Shown: positions 26,149-36,156, counted from the first letter of the stretch. The stretch is 61,925 bases of DNA from Planctomycetota bacterium (GCA_027618565.1 JAQCEQ010000013.1:1-61925), one strand, 5' to 3'. Numbers and translations: made by a program. The notes: generated by a model not told the origin, from the sequence alone.

Positions 26149-26201
26149 TCGGCGAGTATAGAGGCGGCACACCCGCGCTTCGCCGCGATAGCATCGCTCG
26201 C

Positions 26202-27518
26202 GTGTCCAAGACAGAGTCCCCGATCGATCCCGCCGAGTGCCACTTGATCTATTCGCCGGCCTCTGGGGTGCACGGCGCACTCACCGCGCGCGTCCCCTCC
26301 AGCCTGGTGCGCCGCTTCCGCAAGAAGATGCGGCGCACCGGCGCCGATGCGGAACTCTCCGATGTGAAACTGGCGCTCCTGCGGTTCCTGTGCGGGGCGG
26401 CCTCGGAGCAGTTCAAGATCCGAATCGTGACCCCGCCGATGGTCCGCAAGGGCGTGAAGGAGCCTCGGCTCAGCCTGGACCATGACTTCGTGCTGGATGT
26501 GGAGGTTGATACCGCGGCTGCGCTGAAGTTTCCCGATTGCTCCGGCGTGGAACTCCTGCAGCCGGAGTCGCCGGTCACCGAGGCGATGATCGATGAGGAG
26601 ATGAACAACCAGTGCCTCCAAGCTGGAAAGCGCGCCTCCGCGACGGCGGTCTCGGCCCCGTGCGAATGCGTGGCTCGCGTCCAGATGCGGCTGGCACCTG
26701 AAGAGTCTCCCTTCTACGCGGCGGAGAGGGATCAGCTGCTCATTGCTGCGACGGATTCGACGCTGCTGGTGGCCGGCGTGGCGTTTCCCGGTGTCACCGC
26801 GGCCCTGATTGGAGTGGCCGCGGGCTCGACGACCTCCATCGAAGCCTCATTCCCGCTGGATCACCCAAGTGCCTTGCTTCGCGGACGACCGGTGTCGATA
26901 TCGATCACGCTGGACAGCGTGCAGTCGATCCAACCAGCGACCGTCGACGAGGTGTTGAAGCAGTACGGGTCCACGACGGAAGCTCGGCTCCGCACACAGG
27001 TCAAGTTTGCGCTGGAGCAGAGACGGGTCCAGTCCATCCGGTCCACCCTTCGGGAGCAGATGGAGCGCGCCCTGCCCACGCTGTGTCCCATCGACCGGCC
27101 GGAGTGTCGGATCAGATTGCTCGCCGCGCGCGCCGAGGGCGAGTTTCGCGGCCTGGCGCGCGCGCGCGGATGGAGCGACGAGCGCACGCTCCAGGAACTG
27201 GAGGCACACAAGGCTCGGGCGCTGGCGGTCGCCGAGCGCCAAGCGCGCCTGCGCGTCATCCTCCAGTCGATCCCGCTCGCCTCCAGCCAGGTAGACATCA
27301 ATGAAACCACGCTGACTGATCGAATCGCGTCGCTTGCCGCCGAGCGGGGTGTCCGCCCCGAAGAGTATCGAAACGCACTGGTCAAGTCCGGGAAGTTTGA
27401 GGAGTTCGTCGCGGATGTGGCAGCCGAGGCGCTGCTTGATGCCCTGGTGCGCAGCGCGACCATCAAGAAAGTCTCCGAGGCAGAGTGGCGCGCGGCGATG
27501 GAGGCCCAACGGGCGTGA
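26202..27518 (+). CDS. tig: Divergent trigger factor (ribosome-associated chaperone)
   Basis: A 438-residue protein from the GTG at 26202 (VSKTESPIDPAEC). The three trigger-factor parts can be traced. The N-terminal domain is highly diverged, with RVPSSLVRRFRKKMRRTGAD where most have the ribosome-binding GFRxGKxP loop, but keeps FVLDVEVDTAAALKFPDCSG and PVTEAMIDEEMN. An FKBP-like middle part (VAFPGVTAALIGVAAGSTTS) follows, then the long helical C-terminal domain (SSQVDINETTLTDRIASLAA). The missing GFRKGK-like tip makes normal ribosome docking doubtful. Its stop overlaps the next gene's GTG start by four bases, so it is coupled to an exported CRTAC1-like protein, which suggests a chaperone for secreted clients. 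The longer open frame back to 26004 is antisense to the sulfotransferase gene. Confidence 0.75.
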   Translation: MSKTESPIDPAECHLIYSPASGVHGALTARVPSSLVRRFRKKMRRTGADAELSDVKLALLRFLCGAASEQFKIRIVTPPMVRKGVKEPRLSLDHDFVLDVEVDTAAALKFPDCSGVELLQPESPVTEAMIDEEMNNQCLQAGKRASATAVSAPCECVARVQMRLAPEESPFYAAERDQLLIAATDSTLLVAGVAFPGVTAALIGVAAGSTTSIEASFPLDHPSALLRGRPVSISITLDSVQSIQPATVDEVLKQYGSTTEARLRTQVKFALEQRRVQSIRSTLREQMERALPTLCPIDRPECRIRLLAARAEGEFRGLARARGWSDERTLQELEAHKARALAVAERQARLRVILQSIPLASSQVDINETTLTDRIASLAAERGVRPEEYRNALVKSGKFEEFVADVAAEALLDALVRSATIKKVSEAEWRAAMEAQRA

Positions 27519-29209
27519 ACGGAGTCGCGGCTGCGATTGCGCTCGCGCTGGCGACGGCCGGTTTGACTCATCCGGCCCCCCAGTCAGAACCGGTCACCGC
27601 ACCAGCGTGGCTTCAGGCGGTTCCGCCGACCGAAAGTGGAGTTGCATTCACGCATCGTTCGGGGCATGTGGATGGCAAGTACCCGATCGCCGAGGAAGTC
27701 TCAGGCGGCGTGGCGCTCATCGACTTTGACGGCGACGGCGACCTGGACCTGTTCTTGGGGCAGGCTGGAGCCATTCCGCTGGCCCGAGGCGCCGCGACCG
27801 CTGACGCCACCGCGCAAAGCGCCCTCTACCGAAATGACGGCGGCTGGCACTTTGTGGATGTCAGCACGGAGTTCCTGCCCGCGATCAGCGCGTACACCGT
27901 GACCGTAACGGCCGGTGATTTTGACGCCGACGGCGATGACGACCTCTACCTGAGCAACATCGGCCCCGATCTCCTGCTCCGCAACGAGGGCGGTCGATTC
28001 GTGGACGGGACCGCGGCGGCACGACTGGGCGACCCCGGATTTTCGGCCAGCGCCGCGTTCTCAGACATCGATGGCGACCGCGACCTTGACCTCTTCGTGA
28101 CGCGATACCTGGACTGGGGACCCGAGATCGAGAAGGAGTGCACAGGACCCGGGGGCTTGGCGGACTACTGTTCGCCCGCGTCCATCAATGCGCCGGTGCG
28201 CGACTTGCTCTACCGCAACAACGGCGACGGCACCTTTGAGGAAATCGGGGTGTTGGCAGGGATTGGTGAGGCGAAGGGCACTGGACTAGGTGTCGTGGCA
28301 CTGGACTGGAATGGAGACGGGCACCCGGACTTCTTCGTGGCCAACGACGGCATGCCCAATCGACTGTGGACATGGACGGCGACTCCGGATGGCTTCACCT
28401 ATCAGGACGCGGCGCCCCGCCTGGGCTGTGCCATCGATCTCTCCGGCATCATGAAGGCCGGCATGGGGATCGCGGTCAGTGACCTGGATGGGAATGGTCG
28501 CGACGATGTGATCGTCACCAACATGGAACGGCAGTCGGACACCGCGTACCTCAACATGGGTCATTTCTTTCAGGACGCGACGGCGAAGCTGGGGCTGAGT
28601 GCCGCCACACGCGAGCGCACTCGTTGGGGCATCCTGCTGGTGGACCTGGATCTTGACGGGGATGATGACCTCTTCGAGGCCTGCGGACGTGTCAGCCTCA
28701 AGCGCGACGCGCCCGCTGGCATTCACCCGTTGGCCGAGCCGGACGCCGTCTTTGAGCGCGGCGACGGCGGCAAGTTCAGGCGATTGGATGGTGGCGTGGC
28801 CTTGGGTGGCACGGCCATTCAGTCGGGTCGAGGCGCGGCCGCCGGAGACCTCGATGGTGACGGCGACCTGGACATCATCGTCGGGAACATGGATGGACCG
28901 CCGATGCTCCTGCGCAATGATGTGCCTCGTCAAGGTCACTGGCTGGGCCTTGACCTGCGCGACGAACGCGGCGTGCGCGCGGTGGGAGCCACTGCGACCG
29001 TTACTTCGGGGACTCTCACCCAGCGCGACACTATTCGCAACGGCAGCAGTTATGCCTCTTCAAGCGATCCGCGCCTTCACTTTGGGATCGGTGCCGCCAC
29101 TACGGTCGACCAGATTCAGATTCGCTGGCCCGATGGCACGACGCAGACGGTCGGCCCTCTCGCGGCGGACCAATGGCACACGATCAAGAAGGATGTGGTG
29201 ACGCCATGA
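27515..29209 (+). CDS. Exported CRTAC1-like FG-GAP repeat protein with ASPIC/UnbV domain
   Basis: A 564-residue exported protein. The GTG at 27515 overlaps the trigger-factor stop (GTGA) and opens directly on a signal peptide (NGVAAAIALALATAGLTHPA), so I prefer it to the GTG at 27485. Several FG-GAP/integrin-like blades with calcium loops follow (LIDFDGDGDLDLFLG, DFDADGDDDLYLSN, DIDGDRDLDLFVTR, DWNGDGHPDFFVAND, DLDGDGDLDIIVGN). The protein ends in an ASPIC/UnbV domain (GHWLGLDLRDERG, then VDQIQIRWPDGTTQ). Such proteins are secreted or surface-bound; their ligand is unknown. The ATGA overlap with the next gene couples it to the TPR lipoprotein. Confidence 0.88.
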   Translation: MNGVAAAIALALATAGLTHPAPQSEPVTAPAWLQAVPPTESGVAFTHRSGHVDGKYPIAEEVSGGVALIDFDGDGDLDLFLGQAGAIPLARGAATADATAQSALYRNDGGWHFVDVSTEFLPAISAYTVTVTAGDFDADGDDDLYLSNIGPDLLLRNEGGRFVDGTAAARLGDPGFSASAAFSDIDGDRDLDLFVTRYLDWGPEIEKECTGPGGLADYCSPASINAPVRDLLYRNNGDGTFEEIGVLAGIGEAKGTGLGVVALDWNGDGHPDFFVANDGMPNRLWTWTATPDGFTYQDAAPRLGCAIDLSGIMKAGMGIAVSDLDGNGRDDVIVTNMERQSDTAYLNMGHFFQDATAKLGLSAATRERTRWGILLVDLDLDGDDDLFEACGRVSLKRDAPAGIHPLAEPDAVFERGDGGKFRRLDGGVALGGTAIQSGRGAAAGDLDGDGDLDIIVGNMDGPPMLLRNDVPRQGHWLGLDLRDERGVRAVGATATVTSGTLTQRDTIRNGSSYASSSDPRLHFGIGAATTVDQIQIRWPDGTTQTVGPLAADQWHTIKKDVVTP

Positions 29210-30681
29210 GTGGTACTCGATGTGGCCTTTCCGTTCACGCGCTCGCGCTTGCATCCGCCTTGACGCAGGCGTGCCTCATGCTTGGCTGCGGGGACGACTC
29301 GCCGCCCACCCCACCAACACCACCACCCGCACCGCCAACCACGGTGCCCACGCCCGTCGACCCAGCAGCGCTGGATCCAGCGGTGCGAGCGCATCTTGAA
29401 CAGTTGGCTGGCGCCGTCAAGGCGAACGCCTCGGGCGGCGATTCGTGGCTTGCCTACGCCGACTCACTGCTTGCCCACAGCGAGCCCGCCGCAGCGGCGC
29501 AGGCCTATCAGGGCGCGATGGCCACGCTTCCGGACGGAGACCTATCGCTTGAGCGTGCGGCGTACCTGCGCGGGCTGGCGTTGGATGAGTCGACGCAGTC
29601 CGCGGCAGCGCTGGAAGCGATCGCCACGCTCGCGACTCGTTCCAAGCAGGCCCATGTGCACTGGCGTCTCGCGCTCCTCTTGGCGGCCGATGGGCAACTT
29701 GAGAGCGCGCTCACCGCGGCGGGCCGCGCCGTTTCACTTGATCCTCGCGACATGCGCGCTCGTGCAGCGGTCGCGCAGGTGGCGAGCGAAGCCGGCGATT
29801 GGGAAACGGCCGAGGGGGCGGCCCGCGTGGGACTCCGCATGAACCCGCGCAACGGACACCTCTACGGCATCCTGGCCGCGGCACTTCGGGCGCAGGGCAA
29901 GCCAGAGGAGGCTGCTCGGTACTCCGGTGCGGGACGATTCACCCGAGCCGACTGGCTGGACCCGTGGCTGCAAGACCTTCGAGCGCTTCGGCTCGGCGAG
30001 GCTGCCGCGCAGGATCGCTTCTACGGCTCGCTCGGTGCTGGGCAGTTGGATGCCGCGCGCGCGGCTCTGGCCACGGTCGAGGCGTCACCCTCCGCTGCCC
30101 CCTCCAGGACGGCGCTCATGCGAGCCCAGGTCGCTGTTGCTGCTGGCGATGTCGTCCTCGCGGCCGCCGCGGCCGACTCCGCGGCCGAGCTGGGGGCAAC
30201 CTCCTGTGAACTGGCACTGGTCCGCGCCAGCATCGACGCCAAGAAAGCGATCGGCCCTGCTGCGCTTGACGGCATCGTCCGAATGCTGGAGGCGTCTCCG
30301 TGCGAGGGGGACAACGAGAGCGCCCGGCTGGAGCTCATTGGCAATCTCAAGTTGGTGCAGCGGGAGTTCCCTGAAGGCGTGGACGCGCTCCTTGCTGCCG
30401 ATCGAGCGCGCGAGGTGGGCATCACGCCAACGCTGAAGCGTGCCGCGTCGACCTTGGAAAAGGAGATGGAGTACGCGCAGGCCGCCCGGCTGGCGCACCG
30501 TTTCTACGAAGCCGAGCCGCTGAATCCAGAGGCATGCTTCCTGCTCACGGTCATCTCACTGCGGTCAGGCGACATCGAAGGCGCGCGGCGATGGGGCGCG
30601 GAGCTGGCAGCACTTGCGCCCAACAACCCGACCACCAAGCAGCTGCTGGCGGAAATCGGGGCGGCGTCCGCGGCCAAGTGA
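29206..30681 (+). CDS. TPR-repeat lipoprotein
   Basis: A 491-residue lipoprotein starting at the ATG at 29206, which overlaps the preceding stop by four bases. The signal ends in lipobox LMLGC and is followed by a Pro/Thr spacer (PPTPPTPPPAPPTTVPTPV). The remainder is an all-helical alanine-rich solenoid of TPR units (for example SEPAAAAQAYQGAMATLPDG, DWETAEGAARVGLRMNPRN, SGDIEGARRWGAELAALAPN). It should sit in the periplasm as a scaffold. Third gene of the trigger factor / CRTAC1-like / TPR unit; TPR plus CRTAC1 neighbours recur in planctomycetes. It converges on the MuiA-like gene 35 bases downstream. Confidence 0.82.
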   Translation: MSGTRCGLSVHALALASALTQACLMLGCGDDSPPTPPTPPPAPPTTVPTPVDPAALDPAVRAHLEQLAGAVKANASGGDSWLAYADSLLAHSEPAAAAQAYQGAMATLPDGDLSLERAAYLRGLALDESTQSAAALEAIATLATRSKQAHVHWRLALLLAADGQLESALTAAGRAVSLDPRDMRARAAVAQVASEAGDWETAEGAARVGLRMNPRNGHLYGILAAALRAQGKPEEAARYSGAGRFTRADWLDPWLQDLRALRLGEAAAQDRFYGSLGAGQLDAARAALATVEASPSAAPSRTALMRAQVAVAAGDVVLAAAAADSAAELGATSCELALVRASIDAKKAIGPAALDGIVRMLEASPCEGDNESARLELIGNLKLVQREFPEGVDALLAADRAREVGITPTLKRAASTLEKEMEYAQAARLAHRFYEAEPLNPEACFLLTVISLRSGDIEGARRWGAELAALAPNNPTTKQLLAEIGAASAAK

Positions 30682-30716
30682 GGTCGCGTCCAGGGCGAAG
30701 CACCTTCGGGCCAGCG

Positions 30717-32468
30717 TCACTGAGGGATCGGTGTCGTCTGCACCTTGTCGCCGCGCGACACATCCACGCCCCAGGTGAGCACTGACTTGGCTGGGCCTTC
30801 CGCGGCGGCCGCGGCCAACAGGAGCACCCACTTGAGAATGCCCTGCTTCTTGGCCAGATCCGTGTACTCGGCGTCGGTGGCGAGTGGCGCGGAGGCGTCC
30901 ACCAGCTTCACCTTGATCTCGTCATTGCGAGACACTGGCATGCGGTCCCACACTTCCAGGGTCACGGCGTTGGCACTCGCGTTCTGGAGATCGATCCGGT
31001 AGCGGATCTTTGTGTCCTTCGTCCCGCCAAAGAGCCCCGAGGTCTCCGTCTTGCTGCTCACGACCGTGCGAGTCGCCGTGACATTGGGGTCAATGCCGAA
31101 AAAGACCTCGAACTCGGCGCCGGATGGCACTTCCACCATCGCGGTTGGACCGATGAAATCGCCGTCCAAAAAGATGCGCGCCTCGCCGGCGAGCAGGAGG
31201 AACTGGCTGGCGTTCTTGGCATCGCCTCGGAGATAGACGCCCTCGGCAACGACTGGCTGAGCGGCGTGGACGAACTTGGGCTCACAGTCGATCGTCGTGA
31301 TGCGGGTGGTCTGACTTGAGTTGCCGTCGCTGGGGACGGTGACGGCGCGAGGGAGCGCAAAGGTCACGGCGGTGCCGGTGGAATCCACGGCGGCGGCGCT
31401 GCTGGCACGTTCAAGTGACTTCTTGCGCACTCCCAACGCGTACCCCCCCGCCCTCCCCCCAGCGTCGCCGAGGGTTCCGCCTTCTGACCGGTCAAACCTG
31501 TCCGCGACCATCTCCGCCGGAGCCATGGCAGCGGGCGGCGGTGGCACAGACACATCCACATAGACCGGCCGGACCACCGGTGGATTGGCTGCCGTTGACG
31601 GCTCCGCGGTGGAGAGGGTCATCGCCACCTTGTCCCACGATTCGCCGGTCGATTGCATGATGACGGCGTCGTACTCCAGCGTGATGGCGCCGGGCACACG
31701 ATTGGCTCGAATCGCGTAGGTGGGCGTCCACGATGCGTCGTTCACCAGATGTTGGAGGGAGACGGAGACCTCTCCCTGCTCGACAACGACCAGGCTCACG
31801 ACGGCGAGTCGGTCCACGAATTGGCCGCCGCCCATCGCGGCCATCTTGCGCTGGACGGCACTGAGCGACTCGGTCGCCGCCTTCACTTCCAGTTCGTTCT
31901 GCTGGAGCTGCTGGAAGATCGTGCCACGCGCGACGGCGACAAACTCCAGTTGCTTGGTGGCGGCCTCGATGTCGAATGCTGCCTTGCCAGCCTCGTCAGA
32001 CTTGCCCTGCGCACTCTCCGCGAGGAGGCGATCCAGGTACTTGCTCCCGAACTCAATCCCGGCGCGGGCGGAATGAAGTTCGCGGATCTTGGCTTCAATG
32101 CCGTCGGCTTCCTTCTTCAGCGCCGCCCACTCGGGGCTCCCCAGGCGAGACGCCGACGGCACTTCCTTGAACTGCACATCCATGAGGCGACCGCCGGTCA
32201 CCCGCGCCTGCAACGACTCGGGCTCCAACGATTCCGGGAGTCCCGCAAACTCCACTTGGTAGTAGTCAGGCGCCAGCCCCAGTTCGGCGGTGCGCGTCAC
32301 TTGTGCGCGGCCCTGATAGAGGACCACCGCATCGACCGGCTCGGTCACTCGATGCACCGTCGGTTCGCCAAGGTCCTCCTGTGCGGCGGCCGTTCCAGAC
32401 CATCCACACACAGTGGCGAGGCACAACCCGACGATGGCGGTCATGGGACGCGGCGTGGTCATTGGCAT
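30717..32468 (-). CDS. Exported MuiA-type protein (DUF4139 family)
   Basis: A 583-residue exported protein with signal peptide MPMTTPRPMTAIVGLCLATV, cleaved near AAAQ. The N-terminal DUF4140-like part begins VDAVVLYQGRAQVTRTAELG and is followed by a helical coiled segment (KKEADGIEAKIRELHSARAG). The DUF4139 region follows (SLQHLVNDASWTPTYAIRAN and GAITLEYDAVIMQSTGESWD), with the late FIGPTAMVEVPSGAEFEVFF and TKIRYRIDLQNASANAVTLE. The family is named after a mucoidy inhibitor, but its biochemical role is unknown. A glycine-rich insert (LGDAGGRAGGYALG) breaks the domain near its middle. Divergent from asnB with a 61-base gap. Confidence 0.85.
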   Translation of the reverse strand: MPMTTPRPMTAIVGLCLATVCGWSGTAAAQEDLGEPTVHRVTEPVDAVVLYQGRAQVTRTAELGLAPDYYQVEFAGLPESLEPESLQARVTGGRLMDVQFKEVPSASRLGSPEWAALKKEADGIEAKIRELHSARAGIEFGSKYLDRLLAESAQGKSDEAGKAAFDIEAATKQLEFVAVARGTIFQQLQQNELEVKAATESLSAVQRKMAAMGGGQFVDRLAVVSLVVVEQGEVSVSLQHLVNDASWTPTYAIRANRVPGAITLEYDAVIMQSTGESWDKVAMTLSTAEPSTAANPPVVRPVYVDVSVPPPPAAMAPAEMVADRFDRSEGGTLGDAGGRAGGYALGVRKKSLERASSAAAVDSTGTAVTFALPRAVTVPSDGNSSQTTRITTIDCEPKFVHAAQPVVAEGVYLRGDAKNASQFLLLAGEARIFLDGDFIGPTAMVEVPSGAEFEVFFGIDPNVTATRTVVSSKTETSGLFGGTKDTKIRYRIDLQNASANAVTLEVWDRMPVSRNDEIKVKLVDASAPLATDAEYTDLAKKQGILKWVLLLAAAAAEGPAKSVLTWGVDVSRGDKVQTTPIPQ

Positions 32469-32529
32469 GGTGGGATGCTAGCCCTATCGACCGCGCCGCC
32501 CGCAGAGGGGATCGGCGTACGCTCCAAGC

Positions 32530-34500
32530 GTGTGTGGCATCGCTGGTCTCTTGGATCCCTCGCGTACCCGCCGCGAGTGGGAGCAGGAACTGTCCGCGAT
32601 GGCGCGGGCACTGGCGCATCGGGGACCCGATGAAGAGCGGACATGGCATGACGCGTCGCTTGGCATTGGGCTCGCGTTTCGCCGTCTCCGCGTGGTGGAC
32701 CTCACGGAGGCGGCCAGTCAGCCGATGCACTCCCGCTCCGGCCGTTACACGATCGCGCTCAACGGCGAGATCTACAACTTTCGCGAGTGGCGCGATGAGT
32801 TGACTCGTGCGGGCGCGCAGTGGCGAGGTCACGGAGATGTGGAGGCCTTTCTTGAGTTGATCGACCAGCGCGGGCTGGACGAGGCGCTCTCGCGCGCTGC
32901 CGGGATGTTCGCCTTCGCGCTGCTGGATCGGGAGCGCCGCGTCGTGTGTCTGGTCCGGGATCGGCTGGGCGTCAAGCCGCTTGTGTGGTCTCGGCTGCGG
33001 GATGGCTCGATCGCATTCGCCAGCGAGTTGCGCGCGCTGCGGACGCTCCCAGGGTTTGATGCTGCACTGGACGACTCCGCGGTCACCGCCTTTCTCCGGT
33101 TTGGCTGCATCCCGGCGCCACGGACGATTCACGCCGCTGCGCACAAGGTGATGCCGGGGGAAATGGTGGAAGTACCGCTGGCCGATGCCGTGCATGCCGG
33201 CGAAGTGCGGGCGCGTCGATGGTGGAGCCCGCTTTCGGCGCTGGATAGCGGGTCCGGGGCTGGCCCAGTTTCCTTCGCGGCGGCGGTGGACCAGATCGGA
33301 GCCTTGCTCGCGGCGGCAACAGGGGATCGACTCCTCTGCGATGTCCCGCTCGGTGCCTGGCTCTCCAGCGGAGTCGACAGCAGCTTGGTGTGTGCCACCG
33401 CACAGCGCGAGTTGCGTGGGCCACTCCAGACCTTTTCGGCGCGGGTCATGGACCCTGCCTACGACGAGTCATCCGGAGCCGCGGCGATCGCCAGGCATCT
33501 GGGGACGGCGCACACCTCGCTCAAAGTGACCGGCGCCGACGCCCTTTCGCTCGCGACGGAACTCCCCGCGCTCCTGGACGAACCCTTCGGTGACTCCAGC
33601 GTGATTCCGACGATGCTCCTTGCACGCGCCACCCGCCCTCATGCGACAGCCGTCTTGAGTGGCGATGGCGGCGACGAACTCTTCGCTGGCTACGACAGAC
33701 AGTCCTGGTACGCGCGACTCTCCCGCTGGTGTGGGTGGATGCCAAGGCCCGTGCGCCTGGTGCTGGCGGCGATGACCTCGGCCAGCGGACACCCTCCGCT
33801 CTCGTGGGCAGCCGCGCCATTCATGGGATCGCTCCCCGGCGGGCGTCGCAGCGCGCACACGGGAGATCGGGTGGCCCTCCTTGCTGCGGTGCTGCGTGAA
33901 CCAGGGTGGGAGCAGATTCCGGTGCTCCTTGCGCAGACCAGCCTGGACCCCGCCGCGCTCCTGACGCAACCGGAGTCGTGGCAGCCCGAGGCGAGCGAGT
34001 TGCTGTCGCTCCGCTCGCTGGCACATCTGTCGCCGCTGCGTCGTTCCATGCTGTGCGACCTGACACTTGGGCTCCCCAACGACCTCCTGACGAAGGTGGA
34101 CTGGGCCTCGATGCAGTGTGGACTGGAGGTTCGATCCCCCCTCCTGGATCACCGACTCTACGAACTCTCGGCATCGTTCCAGCAGCAAGCACTGCTGCAC
34201 GGGGGTCGATCCAAGGCGATCCTTCGGAGCCTCTTGGCTCGAAGTGTGCCATCAGCAATGATCGAACCCCGCAAGCGCGGCTTCGGCGTGCCCCTGGCGT
34301 CGTGGCTCCGCGGCGACTTGCGCTCCTGGATGGACGAGACGTTCAGCGACGCCAGCCTCGGCGCGGTGCCGTTGCTGCGGACCGACGCCCTGCAATCGCT
34401 CTGGCGCGCTCACCTCGCTCATCGAACAGACGCGCACGCCACGCTGTGGAACGCCGCCGTCTTGGTGCGGTGGCTGGGGCGATCGTCGCGGTTGGGCTGA
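32530..34500 (+). CDS. asnB: Asparagine synthetase, glutamine-hydrolysing (AsnB type)
   Basis: A 656-residue cytosolic amidotransferase. The GTG at 32530 is fixed by the following Cys2, the catalytic nucleophile of class II glutaminases (CGIAGLL). The glutaminase domain shows HRGPDE, ALNGEIYNFREW and GDVEAFLEL; the synthetase domain has the pyrophosphate loop LSSGVDSSLVCA and LSGDGGDELFAGYDRQSW, then VRSPLLDHRLYELSASF. It makes asparagine, or amidates another carboxylate, from aspartate, ATP and glutamine. AsnB paralogues of this length are often linked to polysaccharide or exosortase loci, but no such genes are adjacent here. Its stop lies 11 bases from the convergent dockerin-tailed gene. 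Confidence 0.92.
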   Translation: MCGIAGLLDPSRTRREWEQELSAMARALAHRGPDEERTWHDASLGIGLAFRRLRVVDLTEAASQPMHSRSGRYTIALNGEIYNFREWRDELTRAGAQWRGHGDVEAFLELIDQRGLDEALSRAAGMFAFALLDRERRVVCLVRDRLGVKPLVWSRLRDGSIAFASELRALRTLPGFDAALDDSAVTAFLRFGCIPAPRTIHAAAHKVMPGEMVEVPLADAVHAGEVRARRWWSPLSALDSGSGAGPVSFAAAVDQIGALLAAATGDRLLCDVPLGAWLSSGVDSSLVCATAQRELRGPLQTFSARVMDPAYDESSGAAAIARHLGTAHTSLKVTGADALSLATELPALLDEPFGDSSVIPTMLLARATRPHATAVLSGDGGDELFAGYDRQSWYARLSRWCGWMPRPVRLVLAAMTSASGHPPLSWAAAPFMGSLPGGRRSAHTGDRVALLAAVLREPGWEQIPVLLAQTSLDPAALLTQPESWQPEASELLSLRSLAHLSPLRRSMLCDLTLGLPNDLLTKVDWASMQCGLEVRSPLLDHRLYELSASFQQQALLHGGRSKAILRSLLARSVPSAMIEPRKRGFGVPLASWLRGDLRSWMDETFSDASLGAVPLLRTDALQSLWRAHLAHRTDAHATLWNAAVLVRWLGRSSRLG

Positions 34501-34511
34501 TCGACGCGGAC

Positions 34512-36092
34512 TCAGCCCGTCCAGGCCGCCAGCAGGATTGACAAATCTCCGGCGTCGACCAATCCGCTGCCGTCGATATCCGCTGCGCCGGCTGCACCGC
34601 CCGATTGACCCCACGCGCTGAGCAGGAGGGCCAAGTCGGAGCCGCTCACGGCGCCGTCGCCGTCGATGTCCCCAAGCACACCGTTGTCCGGCGGACCGAG
34701 GGAACCATCGGCATTCTGTCGAGCGGCGTAAATGTCGGACGTACCGCTGCGAAAGTCCATCCAGACCCACACCACGCCGCCGTCCACGCCCAGTGCGGCG
34801 GGCCGGCTCTGCGATCCGGTGGCGGAGCAGATCGGGAGCGGGTTGAGACCCCACTCCGAGGCGCCATTGGCATCGAATCGAAGCGAGCCCATCGTGGACA
34901 CCGTCGCAGTGGACCAACGCAACGCGCTGGCGACCGCCTGTCCATCCAGCAATGAGACTCGCGTCCAGAAGGTGTCGTAGGTCGTCGTCGACATGGGGTA
35001 GACCGCAACGCCATTCTCGCCCCACAGCCGCACACCCGCCGCGTTAAACGCCTGGATGGCGGAGCCATTGCTGGAGCTGGGGGCCGGCAGCCCCTGGTCC
35101 CAGGTGACAAAGGTGCGACCCGTCGCCGCGTCAAAGACCACATCGGGAGAAGTGCGATCGACCCCGGTGCTGGTCGAAGTCACGGTCACGCCGTTGGTGC
35201 CCCACAGCCGAGTCCCGCTGGCATTCAAGCGCTGCGCCTGGCACTGGAGTGGCGAACTGGTGTACCACGCGAAGATCGCCCCACCCGCATCGTCGATCAC
35301 GAAGCCGGGAAAGTTGCCAAACTGCAAGGACCCCGTCGAGAACACCGGCAGCGTGACCGCGCCCCACAAGGCCGTCCCGTCAGCCGCGAACTTCTGTGCC
35401 TTGAGTGTCTTGGCTCCCGTGAAGGTCGTGTAGTGCACCACGCTCACGATGGTGCTTCCGTCCGTGCCGCCGCTCTTGACATCGCTCGCGATTTGAGTCC
35501 CTGCGCCGCCGATGGCGATGCGGGTGGGCCACGCAAGCTGGCCGTCAGCCTTGATCCGGTGCACATAGGAAGTCGCCGCGCCGCCATTCCAGGCCACGAC
35601 GACATCGCCGTTGCTGGCCACCCCCACCTTGGGCTGGTTTGCGAACTCCGTCGATGGGCTCACCTGCACGCCATTGGCGCCCCAGGCCATCGATCCATCG
35701 GCATTGACGGCTGCGACCGTCACTCGATCACCGCCGAAGCGTGGATCCCGGAACGCCAGGATGGCTCGGCCCTGGAGGTCCGCGGCCAATCCGTAGTCCT
35801 GAGTGCTTGAGTAGGTCCGATCGGCCACCAGCACGCCGTTCGCCGCCCACATTGCATTGCCCATGGCGTCCATGCGCTGGAGGTAGACGTCGTACCCGCC
35901 AATGCGATTGTCAAACCAGGAGATGTAGCACCCCCCCTGACCATCGGGGACGATCTTGGGCTGGGTCTGTTCACCGGTGGCGGTGCAGATCCCATTGTCG
36001 GCGGCAGCGTCCGTTGACCAGTCCGCGTGGACCGAGCCGATAATGGGTGACACGAAGAGTGCGAGGACGATGGATGTCAATGACTTGCTCAT
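34512..36092 (-). CDS. Secreted propeller-like repeat protein with dockerin-like tail
   Basis: A 526-residue exported protein with signal peptide MSKSLTSIVLALFVSPIIGS, starting at the ATG ending at 36092. About 420 residues form repeating beta-blades, each with a Gly-Gly-x-Trp-like core (QTQPKIVPDGQGGCYISWFD, NQPKVGVASNGDVVVAWNGG, NFPGFVIDDAGGAIFAWYTS, SRPAALGVDGGVVWVWMDFR), probably a seven- or eight-bladed propeller. The C-terminus has two dockerin-like loops (DIDGDGAVSGSDLALLLSAW and DIDGSGLVDAGDLSILLAAW). The binding partner is unknown. No enzyme motif is visible. Confidence 0.83.
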   Translation of the reverse strand: MSKSLTSIVLALFVSPIIGSVHADWSTDAAADNGICTATGEQTQPKIVPDGQGGCYISWFDNRIGGYDVYLQRMDAMGNAMWAANGVLVADRTYSSTQDYGLAADLQGRAILAFRDPRFGGDRVTVAAVNADGSMAWGANGVQVSPSTEFANQPKVGVASNGDVVVAWNGGAATSYVHRIKADGQLAWPTRIAIGGAGTQIASDVKSGGTDGSTIVSVVHYTTFTGAKTLKAQKFAADGTALWGAVTLPVFSTGSLQFGNFPGFVIDDAGGAIFAWYTSSPLQCQAQRLNASGTRLWGTNGVTVTSTSTGVDRTSPDVVFDAATGRTFVTWDQGLPAPSSSNGSAIQAFNAAGVRLWGENGVAVYPMSTTTYDTFWTRVSLLDGQAVASALRWSTATVSTMGSLRFDANGASEWGLNPLPICSATGSQSRPAALGVDGGVVWVWMDFRSGTSDIYAARQNADGSLGPPDNGVLGDIDGDGAVSGSDLALLLSAWGQSGGAAGAADIDGSGLVDAGDLSILLAAWTG

Positions 36093-36156
36093 GGCGAAAT
36101 CCGATCGGCAAAGATAACTCCGGCAGCGGGGGATTGCCTCAAATCCAGAACAATCC

